From: Vulcanimicrobiota bacterium
GTDB lineage: Bacteria; Vulcanimicrobiota; Xenobia; Xenobiales; JADMJV01
Length of the DNA: 64,000 nt
NCBI GenBank assembly: GCA_019637395.1
Contig: JAHBVR010000020.1
Coordinates: forward strand, 80,087 to 144,086
Direction: 5' to 3'
The position numbers were made by a program, and so were the translations under genes. A model generated the notes under the pieces. That model did no database searches, was not told where the DNA came from, and worked only from the letters and a program-made list of their open reading frames with translations. Position 1 is the stretch's first letter. Every line of letters starts with the position of its first letter. Of this stretch, positions 16,924 through 25,499 are shown one piece after another.

Positions 16924-17698
16924 TCGGCTGAGGCCGTAGATCGGGGCTAACTGGTTCTCCCTCCCGTCGCTCCAGCAGAATCTGAACCACGTCTTGGTAG
17001 TGGATATAGCGGTAAGCTGAAACCAGGATTCCGTTGATGTAGACGGTGGGAGCTCCGGTAATTCCCAAGCGGGTGGCCTCCTCTTTGTCCTGCCTGACCC
17101 GGGCGAGTAAAATCGGGTCCTTGAGATCCTTTTTGAAAGTCTCCTCATCCAACTTGAGGTGTTTTGCAGCTTGAAGATAAAGTTTGAAGTCCAGTTCCTC
17201 CTGGTGTTGGAATAGATAGTCTTTCATGGCCAAGAACGCACCTTGTCGCTCCGCCGCCAGGGCAGCAACCGCAGAGTCTACCGCGTGAGGATGGTAGGAA
17301 ACGGGAAATGCCTTGAACACGATTCTGACCTTATCCGGCCAACGTGCGCACAACTTCGTAAGCTGTTCAGATGTCTTTACGCAATTACGACATTCATAGT
17401 CGAGGAAGTATGTCACGGTTATTGGTGCCGAACGCATGCCGGTAGAAGGACAACCTTCCAGGTTCAGCGGGGTTCTGTGGGCTAATTGATAATCCACGTC
17501 TCGTCTTTCGGAGCGCTTCTGGGCAGCCGCCATGGAGCGGTCGAGGGCGTTCTGGATTTGACTGGCGTGTCGATCATTTTCGAGATAGGCCTGGAAAAAA
17601 GGGGGGAAAAAGAGAATGGAAAGCACCGCCGTGGTCACCGTCGAAGTAAAAACGCACGCCAGCAGGCTTTCTCGAGCACTCACTTTGCCAGGATTCAT
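16898..17698 (-). CDS. DsbA-like thioredoxin-fold thiol oxidoreductase
   Basis: 266 residues. An N-terminal hydrophobic anchor (VFTSTVTTAVLSILFFPPFF, ~15-35) is followed by a short coiled linker and a DsbA/thioredoxin domain with active site CRNC in YFLDYECRNCVKTSEQL. The cis-Pro loop is TRLGITGAPTVYINGILVSA, and a helical insertion lies between. The protein should sit in the periplasm anchored to the inner membrane and oxidise or isomerise thiols, recharged by the DsbB-like protein encoded downstream. The family normally has a similar size. It ends in CC. Confidence 0.9.
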   Translation of the reverse strand: MNPGKVSARESLLACVFTSTVTTAVLSILFFPPFFQAYLENDRHASQIQNALDRSMAAAQKRSERRDVDYQLAHRTPLNLEGCPSTGMRSAPITVTYFLDYECRNCVKTSEQLTKLCARWPDKVRIVFKAFPVSYHPHAVDSAVAALAAERQGAFLAMKDYLFQHQEELDFKLYLQAAKHLKLDEETFKKDLKDPILLARVRQDKEEATRLGITGAPTVYINGILVSAYRYIHYQDVVQILLERREGEPVSPDLRPQPSESETPCC

Positions 17699-17734
17699 TC
17701 CCTTAAATCCCCTTTCACAAAACCGTCAGGTCGG

Positions 17735-17977
17735 TCAAAGGCAGGCAAACTCAACGTAAGTTTCAGTCGGGCGCTTACCTTCGTCGCAATTGCACGAATA
17801 GATCTCTGCGCGGCGGCCCTGCTCCTCGCAAATTCCAGCTACGATACGCTGCGCAATTGGACAGGTTTGAGAGCATCTGCGACCGGTTGAATCGCGGTAG
17901 GTATAGGTCCTCGCCAGAGCTCCGGCTGACGCCAGCAAAATGACGGTCAGGGTGACCCGAAAATTCTTCATTACCAT
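17735..17977 (-). CDS. Small secreted cysteine-rich protein
   Basis: 80 residues. The signal peptide (VTLTVILLASAGALA) is followed by a mature part of about 55 residues with seven cysteines: RRCSQTCPIAQRIVAGICEE, then YSCNCDEGKR and a terminal FACL. Such density suggests disulfide bonding or metal binding, plausible clients of the neighbouring DsbA/DsbB. ATG 17977 has GGAAGG five bases upstream; ATG 17971 is the alternative. No known family recognised. Confidence 0.7.
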   Translation of the reverse strand: MVMKNFRVTLTVILLASAGALARTYTYRDSTGRRCSQTCPIAQRIVAGICEEQGRRAEIYSCNCDEGKRPTETYVEFACL

Positions 17978-18007
17978 TGGATCCTTCCAAATAGAATGGC
18001 CTGACAC

Positions 18008-18410
18008 GTTTCCGCCAGACCCACCTGGAGTATAGCTCCGCCAGGGCCTGGGCGAATCGAACTTGAGGACGATAACTCTGACCTTCAGGACAACTGTTCG
18101 ACACTTTGACCAAACTGTGGGAAGCGCCTCGCATGGGTTACACTTTTGGATGGAAGGCAGGGATATTCGCCAGGCATTCTGGTGCGATTGGCTCGGTCAG
18201 ACCGAGACACCGGTATCAGGGAGCGATGCAGGCGGCTTTAGCGGAGGGCAACCTTGCGGTCTGAAAATTGACCTCCTGGACAATAACAGATGAACCTTCG
18301 AGCCAGCAGTTTCCGACCCGCAGGGTGATACCGTCAGTCCCGGATTAGTGCTAACCTGCCACCCAGCACTGTCGTTACAGGGCAATTGACGAACGGTAGG
18401 GTGGGAAAGA
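18008..18410. other. Intergenic stretch, nothing convincing seen
   Basis: About 400 bases between a minus-strand secreted peptide gene and the plus-strand lipoprotein gene. Short open frames exist on both strands, but none has coding-like composition or a ribosome site. It must hold the two divergent promoters. I see no RNA gene, clear hairpin or repeat. Confidence 0.5.
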
Positions 18411-20285
18411 GTGAAGTATTCCCTGAGTAGCAAAGGTAAGTCAGGAATAGCGAGGTTGCTAATTTTGAGCCAGTTCGTTTGGCCGATTGCAGGCTGTGGC
18501 TCTAACAGCACATCCGATCTTCCTCCCTCTCAAGCAGTTGGTCAGCAGCAATCGAATTCAACTGCTCCATCACGAACTCTGATCCTGGAGCGGAGCAGCG
18601 GGAGTCCCGGAGAGTTCTTGCGGTTTCATTCCACTGCCCTGGACACAAACGCGGCGGCCACCATCATTTTCACGGATGCCCAAGGCTACCGAGTGGCGGT
18701 GGAATTGCCGCCTGTAAAGGGAAACCTGATTCAGCTTCCTCTGCCGCCGTATTTCCAGACCGACGCACAGGGTGTTCTCCGCTTTTCGGCAGGGACGGTT
18801 TCCATTACGGTTCAGCAAAGTATCGGTGAGCAAGTCATTTCTTTGGGTCCCGTGAACTTTACTATCGGTGACCTTCCTGAGCCTTCAGGAACTCCTGGCG
18901 CTGCCACCGTCGAGCAGTTGAACCGCCTGCTCACCCAGTCGGCTCTGCTGGAGAGCGATTTGACCGCCTTCGATGCGGACACGCGTTGGACGGCGGGGAC
19001 CTCAAGGCTTCGGTCCGAGTTGGCTTTAGTAAAAGCCGGATTGGAGACTTTCCTGTCGGAAATTCGCCGCCTATCAGCAGGCGAGGTCGACGAACTGCGG
19101 TTGGGGATGGTCGGCGGTCAGGAGACCGTGCTGACAAGGGATAACCTCGTTCTGTTGGACGTGCTGCTACCGCTTTATCTTCCCAGCAATGCGGAGAGCA
19201 CGGAACTAACCCTGGCACGCGAGCGAGTTTTGTTGGCACTGCTACAGAGCCAACTCAGCGCGTCGAGTCCTAAAGCCAGAGAAGTCCGCCCTCTAGTACA
19301 AGCCCTTCCTGTTCTTTATGCGTTCTTCTTTGTCTATGTAACCCATCGTGTCTTTCAGGCTTACACTTTGGATACTCCAGGGGCCCAAGCAGATAAACAA
19401 ACCCTTAACCGTCTCAAAGAAGGTTTAGGCACCCTGTGGGATTACCTGTTTGCCGCAGTGGATGTTTCCGTTGTTGGGCAGGCCATTGCCGCCGATGACC
19501 TGGCGCAAATCCAGGCGACCGACGTCAACTTCCCCCACCTGTTGGACCCCTCTCAAACAGCGGCTGGCCAGGCTCTGGGACAGGTGCAAGCCCATCTTGA
19601 CAATATGGGGATTAACACAGAAGAGGCGGATATCCTGAAAGAGTTTCTGGCCGACCCTCCCTTTCCCGCACCCGTTGCCAGGGCGGACAGCTACCAGACC
19701 CGCCTCAATCAACCTTTGCAGGTGACGGCGACATCAGGTCTGCTGGCCAACGACACATTGCACCGTGCCACGCTTGCCGCGTCTTCGACCAGTACGCAAC
19801 GCGGCGGAACGGTCAACGTGGCGGCCGACGGCTCCTTTAGCTACACGCCACCCCCATTCTTTTTCGGGACGGACGAGTTTAGCTACAGCATCAGCAATAC
19901 CGCCGCCTCGCGATCGGCCTCGGCCACCATTGAGGTTCAACCGACCCTATCGGGTATCTGGTCGGAAGGAGGAACGGTCATTGCGCCGGGGACCTGCGCT
20001 GGAATCAGTGATACCGCCGTGATGGTTCTGGAAGAAACCAATGGGGTCGTGAGCGGGAGCCTGACTTATCAGACAGGGGGCTTCACCGATCCGGTAAGCG
20101 GAAGTTACAACGCACAAACCCGCCAGGTAATTTTGGTCACGCAAACCTTCAACTCCGTTTTAGTGGGGACTGTCTCCGCCGATTTACGCAACATCTCGGG
20201 CACGTTCGAAAACGGCCTGCATTGCTACGATAGCGAGGGTCAGGATCTGGGTGCAACCGCGGGAGTTTGGGGAGCCTCTCGTTAA
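18411..20285 (+). CDS. Large surface/periplasmic lipoprotein with cadherin-like domain
   Basis: 624 residues from GTG 18411, with GGGAAAGA just upstream. The lipoprotein signal LILSQFVWPIAGCGS predicts lipidation of the Cys. A beta-rich region ~50-155 is followed by a long alpha-helical region (~165-420). A cadherin/tandem-95-like Ig module at ~425-515 has the ANDT and GTVNVAADGSFSYTPPPFFF hallmarks plus FGTDEFSYSISN. A C-terminal beta domain runs ISGTFENGLHCYDSEGQ to the end. Adhesion or envelope roles are common for such modules; nothing identifies a ligand. The stop overlaps the ATG of the rhodanese-like gene (TAATG). Confidence 0.8.
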   Translation: MKYSLSSKGKSGIARLLILSQFVWPIAGCGSNSTSDLPPSQAVGQQQSNSTAPSRTLILERSSGSPGEFLRFHSTALDTNAAATIIFTDAQGYRVAVELPPVKGNLIQLPLPPYFQTDAQGVLRFSAGTVSITVQQSIGEQVISLGPVNFTIGDLPEPSGTPGAATVEQLNRLLTQSALLESDLTAFDADTRWTAGTSRLRSELALVKAGLETFLSEIRRLSAGEVDELRLGMVGGQETVLTRDNLVLLDVLLPLYLPSNAESTELTLARERVLLALLQSQLSASSPKAREVRPLVQALPVLYAFFFVYVTHRVFQAYTLDTPGAQADKQTLNRLKEGLGTLWDYLFAAVDVSVVGQAIAADDLAQIQATDVNFPHLLDPSQTAAGQALGQVQAHLDNMGINTEEADILKEFLADPPFPAPVARADSYQTRLNQPLQVTATSGLLANDTLHRATLAASSTSTQRGGTVNVAADGSFSYTPPPFFFGTDEFSYSISNTAASRSASATIEVQPTLSGIWSEGGTVIAPGTCAGISDTAVMVLEETNGVVSGSLTYQTGGFTDPVSGSYNAQTRQVILVTQTFNSVLVGTVSADLRNISGTFENGLHCYDSEGQDLGATAGVWGASR

Positions 20286-20668
20286 TGTCCACCTGGTGGG
20301 CGCAAAACCTTCGAGATTTCATCAGGATTCTTTTGATGACTATCGGCCTGATGGCTCTGCGAGCCGCGCTTTTCGGACCTACCCGAGAACCACTGAGGAT
20401 CGTGAGTAGGAACAATTTGCCGCCGGGGCCTCTGACCTTCCTTGATGTCCGACCAGAAGACGAATATCGTTTTCGCCACCTGGAAGGCGCCTATTCCGTC
20501 GGCAGTCCTACTTGCCGAATGGAGCTTTTCCTGGACGCCCAACGGCACCGGACCCTGGTGATCTACGAGGCACCGGGACGGTTTGGACGAGCCAGGAAGT
20601 TGGCGCTTCAGATGCATGAAAAGCGTGGTGACACTATTTTCGTAATGGCCGACCCGGAGCTGTTATGA
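20285..20668 (+). CDS. Rhodanese-like protein lacking the active-site cysteine
   Basis: 127 residues. An N-terminal hydrophobic helix (FIRILLMTIGLMALRAALFG) anchors a rhodanese-fold domain recognisable by TFLDVRPEDEYRFRHLEGAY. The catalytic loop position reads VIYEAPGRFGRAR with no Cys, so sulfurtransferase activity is not expected. It is translationally coupled on both sides (TAATG with the lipoprotein gene, ATGA with the MauE-like gene). A structural or binding role in this envelope operon is inference. Confidence 0.75.
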   Translation: MSTWWAQNLRDFIRILLMTIGLMALRAALFGPTREPLRIVSRNNLPPGPLTFLDVRPEDEYRFRHLEGAYSVGSPTCRMELFLDAQRHRTLVIYEAPGRFGRARKLALQMHEKRGDTIFVMADPELL

Positions 20669-21105
20669 ACGGGTTCTACCGCGTCTTGGGTGTAACTCTC
20701 CTGCTAGCCTCATTGAGCAAGCTATCCGCTCCCGAGGAATTCTTAGCTTCCTTGCGCAGCTACGCCTTGATTCCGAGAAACTGGCTGGGAGCGGTGGCCG
20801 ACTTGGTGACCGTTCTCGAATTGGTAGTGGGGTTGGAACTCTTGCGACGGCCTGGAGCAGCCGCCCGCCTCTGGACGTTCATCCTCTTTAGCGCCTTCTC
20901 GCTGGCGTTGGGATGGGCCAGTTGGAAGGGGTTACCCCTGAGTTGCGGCTGCTTTGGTCCACTCTTGGGGAAATTGCATTCACTGCCTCTGGGAAAGACA
21001 ATTCATCTTGGAGGCAACCTTACCGTCCTTCTGCTACTCCTGGGCAGCCTGGTTCTAGAAGCGAGACCCCCGAAGAGAGGACATTGCTGTTGTCACTCGT
21101 CTTGA
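20665..21105 (+). CDS. MauE/DoxX-like membrane protein
   Basis: 146 residues, four predicted membrane helices, with the MauE-like motif LPLSCGCFGP between helices 3 and 4 and a Cys-rich tail (HCCCHSS). MauE-type proteins are small quinone- or thiol-linked membrane proteins related to the VKOR/DoxX group and are needed for maturation of disulfide-containing periplasmic enzymes. Last gene of a three-gene coupled operon. With DsbA- and DsbB-like genes just upstream on the other strand, a thiol-redox role is reasonable. Confidence 0.82.
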   Translation: MNGFYRVLGVTLLLASLSKLSAPEEFLASLRSYALIPRNWLGAVADLVTVLELVVGLELLRRPGAAARLWTFILFSAFSLALGWASWKGLPLSCGCFGPLLGKLHSLPLGKTIHLGGNLTVLLLLLGSLVLEARPPKRGHCCCHSS

Positions 21106-21270
21106 CAGCGGCCGCGTCGCTTTGCCACCAGCGTCCTGGTGGAGCCCGGGGAAAGGGGTTCGCCTGCCTTTGGCCTGGTCCACGCTGCTGTTGTCCAGCG
21201 CCACGGCCAGATCGCGAGTGGTGTAACCGTTGCCTTTGAGCAACTCGACCAGACCCGTTAAGGCCTGCGT
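21106..21270 (-). other. Coding-like minus-strand segment following the GDPD stop
   Basis: In the same minus-strand frame as the phosphodiesterase, directly after its TAA, the sequence reads TQALTGLVELLKGNGYTTRD and LAVALDNSSVDQAKGRRTP before becoming less convincing. It has no start codon of its own. It may be the tail of an originally longer protein cut by a stop, or a gene fragment. No family recognised. Confidence 0.3.
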
Positions 21271-21909
21271 TTAACCGACGCGATCCATTATGATGCCATC
21301 CACCCCCAGGCTTTCCAGGTAGGCGACGGTGCCCCGATTTTCCAGGCCTGCGAACCACGGCCATACTTGCCTGCCGCGGGAGTGGGCCTGCCGGACGATC
21401 CATGGGTTGAGCAGTAGCGCCTCGGCCATAGGAGCGACGATGGCGATGTCGTCAGGCAGAGGGCGCAGCACCAGTTCCCAAGGATAGAGCAACTGGCAGA
21501 GGGGAATTTCCGGAGCGAGCTGGTGGACTTTTTGCAGAGCGCGAGAGGAAAAACTCGAAATGACGGAGTGGTCTTGCATTCCGTGGGCATAGATGGACTC
21601 GACGATCTGGGCTTCGATATGGCGTCCCTTGATTTCCGGAAAGACCCGAATATTGTGTTCTCTGGCCAGCTTCAGAAAATCATCAAAGGTCGGAAGACTC
21701 GGGTCATAGAGCGTGTTCTCGACACGGCCCGGGCGGCCGGTAGTGCGCCTGAGAAAACTATCGTGCATGAGCACGAGCCGGCCGTCCCGGGTGCGGCGAA
21801 TATCGACCTCGAGGTAGTCGGCGCCCAGGCGGATGCCGTGGCGGCAGGCCTCCAGGGTATTTTCCGGGGCGTAGGCGGCGCCACCCCGGTGGGCGATACG
21901 TAGTGTCGG
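21271..21909 (-). CDS. Glycerophosphodiester phosphodiesterase
   Basis: About 212 residues of GDPD TIM barrel: RIAHRGGAAYAPENTLEA with catalytic His/Arg, EVDIRRTRDGRLVLMHDSFL with Glu-Asp and the second His, FPEIKGR, and GVDGIIMDRVG at the end. It hydrolyses glycerophosphodiesters to glycerol-3-phosphate and alcohol. No ATG, GTG or TTG is found in frame just upstream of the conserved start; CTG or another unusual codon, or a lesion in the A7 run at 21922-21928, must be considered. 21909 is therefore only the approximate beginning of the conserved part. The next gene upstream is the acyl-CoA ligase, same strand, about 80 bases away. Confidence 0.8.
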   Translation of the reverse strand, partial: PTLRIAHRGGAAYAPENTLEACRHGIRLGADYLEVDIRRTRDGRLVLMHDSFLRRTTGRPGRVENTLYDPSLPTFDDFLKLAREHNIRVFPEIKGRHIEAQIVESIYAHGMQDHSVISSFSSRALQKVHQLAPEIPLCQLLYPWELVLRPLPDDIAIVAPMAEALLLNPWIVRQAHSRGRQVWPWFAGLENRGTVAYLESLGVDGIIMDRVG

Positions 21910-21985
21910 TTTCTCCCGGGATTTTTTTGTTAGATGGTAGGCTAGCTGGGAGGCTGCCCAGGCCTGGCAGACCAGACCAAACCGG

Positions 21986-23785
21986 CTAATCTTTGCCGCC
22001 GGTGTAGAAACTGTCGAGCAGGTCTTTATACTTGGCCTCGACAGCCTTGCGTTTGAGCTTGAGACTGGGAGTGAGGTCTCCCGCTTCCAAGGTCAGGTCG
22101 GCCGGTAGGATGGCGAACTTCTTCAACGTCTCGTAGCTGGGCAGGGTCTTGTTGAGCGTCTCGATCACCCCCTGCATCATCTCTCTGACCTTTTCGTTCC
22201 TGGTCAATTCTTCGTAAGAGATGTTGGTCAGGCCGTTCTGGGTGGCCCAACTTTTGAGGGCCGCCGGATCGAGGGCCACCAGACAGCTACAGAAATTCCG
22301 GTTATTCCCGTGGACCAGCACCTGGCTGATCTGGGGACAGGCCATCTTGAGCTGGGCTTCCAGGGCCTGGGGAGCGACGTATTTACCGCCCGAGGTTTTG
22401 ATGAGATCTTTCTTGCGATCGGTAATACGCAGGAACCCGTCTTCCAGAGTGCCGATGTCGCCGGTCTTGAGATAGCCTTCGGAATCGAAGGTTTCAGCCG
22501 TCATCTCGGGCTGGTTGTGGTAAGCGCGCATAACCCCCCGGCCTTTGATGAGAATTTCGCTGTCGCCTTCGGCCAGCTTTACTTCGGTACCGGGCAGAGC
22601 GGAGCCAACCGTGCCGATACGGTTATGGCCGGGGAAATTGACGAAGGTGGCCGCGCTGGTTTCCGTCAGTCCGTAGCCTTCGTAAATGATCACTCCGGCG
22701 GCGTGGAAGAACTCGTTGAGACTGGCCGAGAGCGGCGCGCTACCCGAGACGAAGAAGCGCAGCCGGCCACCAAAGAGTCCGTGCAGTTTGGAGAAAACCA
22801 ATCGGCTGGCCAGATAGTGCTTCATGGAGAGGAGCAGGCCGGGCCGTTTGCCTTCTTGCTGCAGGCGCGAGACTTGCCGGCCCACCTTCATGGCCCAGTT
22901 AAAGACTTTCTGGCGCCAGCCGCCTTTCTCTTTGGCGCCGCTGACCATTTTGGCGTAGATTTTCTCGAAGATGCGCGGCACCGCGGCCACAAAGGTCGGC
23001 CTGATAACGGCCAGGTTATCGACCAGTTTGTCGGGACGGCCGTCCACGGCGGTGGCGAAGCCGATGCGTAGTTGAGCCATCTGCAGGACCTTGCCGAAGG
23101 AGTGGGCCAGCGGTAGCCAGAGATATTGCAGATCATCATAGCGCAACAGATTAAGAGCGGCGATACCTTCCGACTCATAGATCCAACAGTCGTGCAGCAG
23201 CTCCACCCCTTTGGGATGGCCGGTGGTGCCGGAGGTGTAGATCAAGGTGGCCAGCTTATCCTTAGTGACATCTTTGGTCACATCCTCGAAGGAGCGCGAC
23301 AAGAATTGACCCCTCCCCTTCTGGCTGAGCTGCTCCAGGGTGATGACCCATTCATCTTGGGAAGGCGTGCCCTGGAAAACGATGACCTTCTCCACTTTGG
23401 GGATGTCACCGCGAACCTGCTGCAGCTTGGCCACCTGCTCATCGCTCTCGGCAAACACAAAACGCGTGCCCGAGTCGCTCAGGATGAAGGCGCACTCGGG
23501 AGCGGTGTTGGATGGATAGATGGTGGTGGTGGCCCCCGAGGCGCAGAGAATGCCCAGGTCGGCCAGAATCCAATCGATGCAGGTGCCGGATAGAATGGCG
23601 CAGCGCTCTTCGGGCTGCAGGCCCAGCGCCAGCAAGCCGCCGGAAATATCCTGGACGCGGTCGCGGGTTTGTTGCCAGGTCAGGCTCTCCCAGCGATTTT
23701 CCACGGGGTAACGAAAAGCTTCGCTGTTGGGCGTTTGAAGGACGCGGCTGTGAAAGAGGGCGGCTACGTTCTGACAGTCATGCAT
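21986..23785 (-). CDS. fadD: Long-chain fatty-acid-CoA ligase (AMP-forming)
   Basis: 599 residues of the ANL superfamily, long FadD15/ACSL-like form. The AMP-binding P-loop is LIYTSGTTGHPKGVE at about 190-205. The adenine-binding motif is YEGYGLTETSAA, the hinge/Asp region YLKTGDIGTLEDGFLRITDR, and the C-terminal Lys loop includes TPSLKLKRKAV. It activates fatty acids with ATP and CoA at the membrane, feeding phospholipid synthesis or beta-oxidation. Good length for the family. ATG 23785 is the start. Confidence 0.93.
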   Translation of the reverse strand: MHDCQNVAALFHSRVLQTPNSEAFRYPVENRWESLTWQQTRDRVQDISGGLLALGLQPEERCAILSGTCIDWILADLGILCASGATTTIYPSNTAPECAFILSDSGTRFVFAESDEQVAKLQQVRGDIPKVEKVIVFQGTPSQDEWVITLEQLSQKGRGQFLSRSFEDVTKDVTKDKLATLIYTSGTTGHPKGVELLHDCWIYESEGIAALNLLRYDDLQYLWLPLAHSFGKVLQMAQLRIGFATAVDGRPDKLVDNLAVIRPTFVAAVPRIFEKIYAKMVSGAKEKGGWRQKVFNWAMKVGRQVSRLQQEGKRPGLLLSMKHYLASRLVFSKLHGLFGGRLRFFVSGSAPLSASLNEFFHAAGVIIYEGYGLTETSAATFVNFPGHNRIGTVGSALPGTEVKLAEGDSEILIKGRGVMRAYHNQPEMTAETFDSEGYLKTGDIGTLEDGFLRITDRKKDLIKTSGGKYVAPQALEAQLKMACPQISQVLVHGNNRNFCSCLVALDPAALKSWATQNGLTNISYEELTRNEKVREMMQGVIETLNKTLPSYETLKKFAILPADLTLEAGDLTPSLKLKRKAVEAKYKDLLDSFYTGGKD

Positions 23786-23924
23786 GCAGGCCCATGTGCC
23801 ACAGGCCGGCGGGAATTCCTGGTATGTAGGTACTTTTGCGGGAGTATGGTGCTTTCTGTCTGGTGAGGGGCCGGCGGTTTAAGGTTGGGTCATAGAAAAT
23901 TTGAATCGAAAGCGGGATGGTAAA

Positions 23925-24305
23925 ATGTTGAAAAAGATGATTATCGGTATGGTTTTGTTGACGGGTATGGCGTTTGCTGACCAGACTTTGGAGCTCCGTC
24001 AGAACGAAATTTTGGAAGGCACCTTCCAGGGCACCCACATGGGCCAGATTCTGATGCGCACGCCCGATGGCCGGGATCTGGAGATTCCTTCGATGGCCGT
24101 GTTCTGGTACTCCGAGCGCCCGGTCGTCCAGTCGCAGCTTCAGATCGGCGACAATCTGCGCCTGTGCCTGCCCAACCGCCTGGTTGTGCGCGTAGTCAAC
24201 CCGGGTGAGCCCCAGACGCTGGGCAACTACGAGGGCATCCACAAGGTGCCGGGCAGCATCGTCGGCAGTTGGGATGCACGCGACATCGAAGCGGCGAACC
24301 GCTAA
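23925..24305 (+). CDS. Small secreted protein of unknown function
   Basis: 126 residues. The signal peptide KKMIIGMVLLTGMAFA is followed by an all-beta-looking mature domain (LELRQNEILEGTFQGTH, LMRTPDGRDLEIPSMAVFW). ATG 23925 fits the signal peptide; the TTG at 23901 adds a basic leader and is less likely. It is convergent with the S41 protease gene (4-base overlap). The repeated 'effect-of-residue on surface' pattern resembles small SH3-like periplasmic domains, but I assign no family. Confidence 0.65.
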   Translation: MLKKMIIGMVLLTGMAFADQTLELRQNEILEGTFQGTHMGQILMRTPDGRDLEIPSMAVFWYSERPVVQSQLQIGDNLRLCLPNRLVVRVVNPGEPQTLGNYEGIHKVPGSIVGSWDARDIEAANR

Positions 24306-25441
24306 AAGCTTCGGCTTCCCGTCATAAGACTGGTCAGGAGACCCTGGGCCTTGCTAAGAGGATCCAGGGTTTCTTTGATGTCCGGGTCGATGCCCAGACC
24401 CTGAATCTGGTGGCCGGCCGGAGTTTGATAGAGGGCGGAAGTGAACTTGAGGCCGCCACCGTCCGGCAGGGGCAGGTAACGCTGGACGCAGCCTTTGCCG
24501 AAGCTGGTGGAGCCGACCAGCTTGGCGCGGCCGTGGTCGTGCAAGGCCGAGGCCATGATTTCGGCGGCGCTGGCCGACTCCCCATTGATCAGCACCACCA
24601 CTTTGCTGGTGGAGTTGCCGGATTTGTCCGTCAGGTAGGGCTGCATTTCGTGGCGGCGCTGCAGGCGCACCACCTGGGAACCGGCGGGCAGAAAATTGGC
24701 GCAGACCTGCACGGCCGAGCTGACCAGCCCTCCCCCGTTGTTGCGCAGGTCGATAAGCAGGTTCTGAGTCTTCAACTGACCCAACGCCTGCTGCACTTCG
24801 GCCGGGGTGGAGGCGGCGAAGTTGCGGATCTTGAGATAGCCCACGCCATTTTCGAGAGCCTGGAAGGTGACGGTTCTTTTGTCAGGCACGCGGCGCTCGA
24901 CCTGAAACTGGCCCTGGCTGGTCTGCACGCTCAGGCTGCTGCCGGCCGGGCCTTCCAGTTCGCTGCGGGCGGACTCGATGGAAAGTTCGGCGGTGTTGTG
25001 GCCGTTCAGGCTGAGGATGACGTCGCCGGCGCGCAACTGGGCGGGGCCATTCGGATCCACCTCGAGCACGTGCACGGGCTGGCCCGGTCCGTCTTTGACG
25101 ATGCTGAACCCCGGGTTGGGCTGAGCGTCGCCGTCGAATTTTTTCATGACACTGGCGAAGGCCTGGGGTTCCAGATAGGTGAGATAAGGATCCTTGAGCA
25201 GTTCGGCGGCCGCCTGAGCGGACCACTGCAGAAGAGGAGCTTCCGGATGCTGCTCCCAGGCCTCTGCCAGGCTGGAGGCCGGGAAATGCTTGTTGATTTC
25301 CTGGAGGGCGGCCCGGTCCAGTTGCTGCACCGTGGTCGGAGTGAAGGCGGATTTCTGCAGGGCGCCGGCTACGTCATGCCAACGGCTCTCTTGAGCGGCG
25401 GCGGGGAGGGTGAGAAGAAAGAGTAAAATCAGCTTTTTCAC
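24302..25441 (-). CDS. S41-family (CtpA/tail-specific) protease
   Basis: 379 residues. The signal peptide (LILLFLLTLPAAAQ) exports it to the periplasm. A helical N-terminal part precedes a PDZ domain (~110-190, PVHVLEVDPNGPAQLRAGDV). The S41 catalytic core follows, with YLKIRNFA, LIDLRNNGGGLVSSAV, nucleophile Ser in LINGESASAAEIMASAL and the general base Lys in SFGKGCVQ. These enzymes trim C termini of envelope proteins. It ends convergently with the small secreted protein gene. Confidence 0.93.
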   Translation of the reverse strand: MKKLILLFLLTLPAAAQESRWHDVAGALQKSAFTPTTVQQLDRAALQEINKHFPASSLAEAWEQHPEAPLLQWSAQAAAELLKDPYLTYLEPQAFASVMKKFDGDAQPNPGFSIVKDGPGQPVHVLEVDPNGPAQLRAGDVILSLNGHNTAELSIESARSELEGPAGSSLSVQTSQGQFQVERRVPDKRTVTFQALENGVGYLKIRNFAASTPAEVQQALGQLKTQNLLIDLRNNGGGLVSSAVQVCANFLPAGSQVVRLQRRHEMQPYLTDKSGNSTSKVVVLINGESASAAEIMASALHDHGRAKLVGSTSFGKGCVQRYLPLPDGGGLKFTSALYQTPAGHQIQGLGIDPDIKETLDPLSKAQGLLTSLMTGSRSF

Positions 25442-25499
25442 GTGGCTTGATATTTTCTGTGGCTTCAGTACTGGTCCTCCCGGTACGGGAATACTCAGT

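Noticed and set aside
16924-17148. Longer version of the 54-residue membrane protein
   Set aside because: The added part is an out-of-frame shadow of the DsbA-like gene with Arg/Ser-rich composition.
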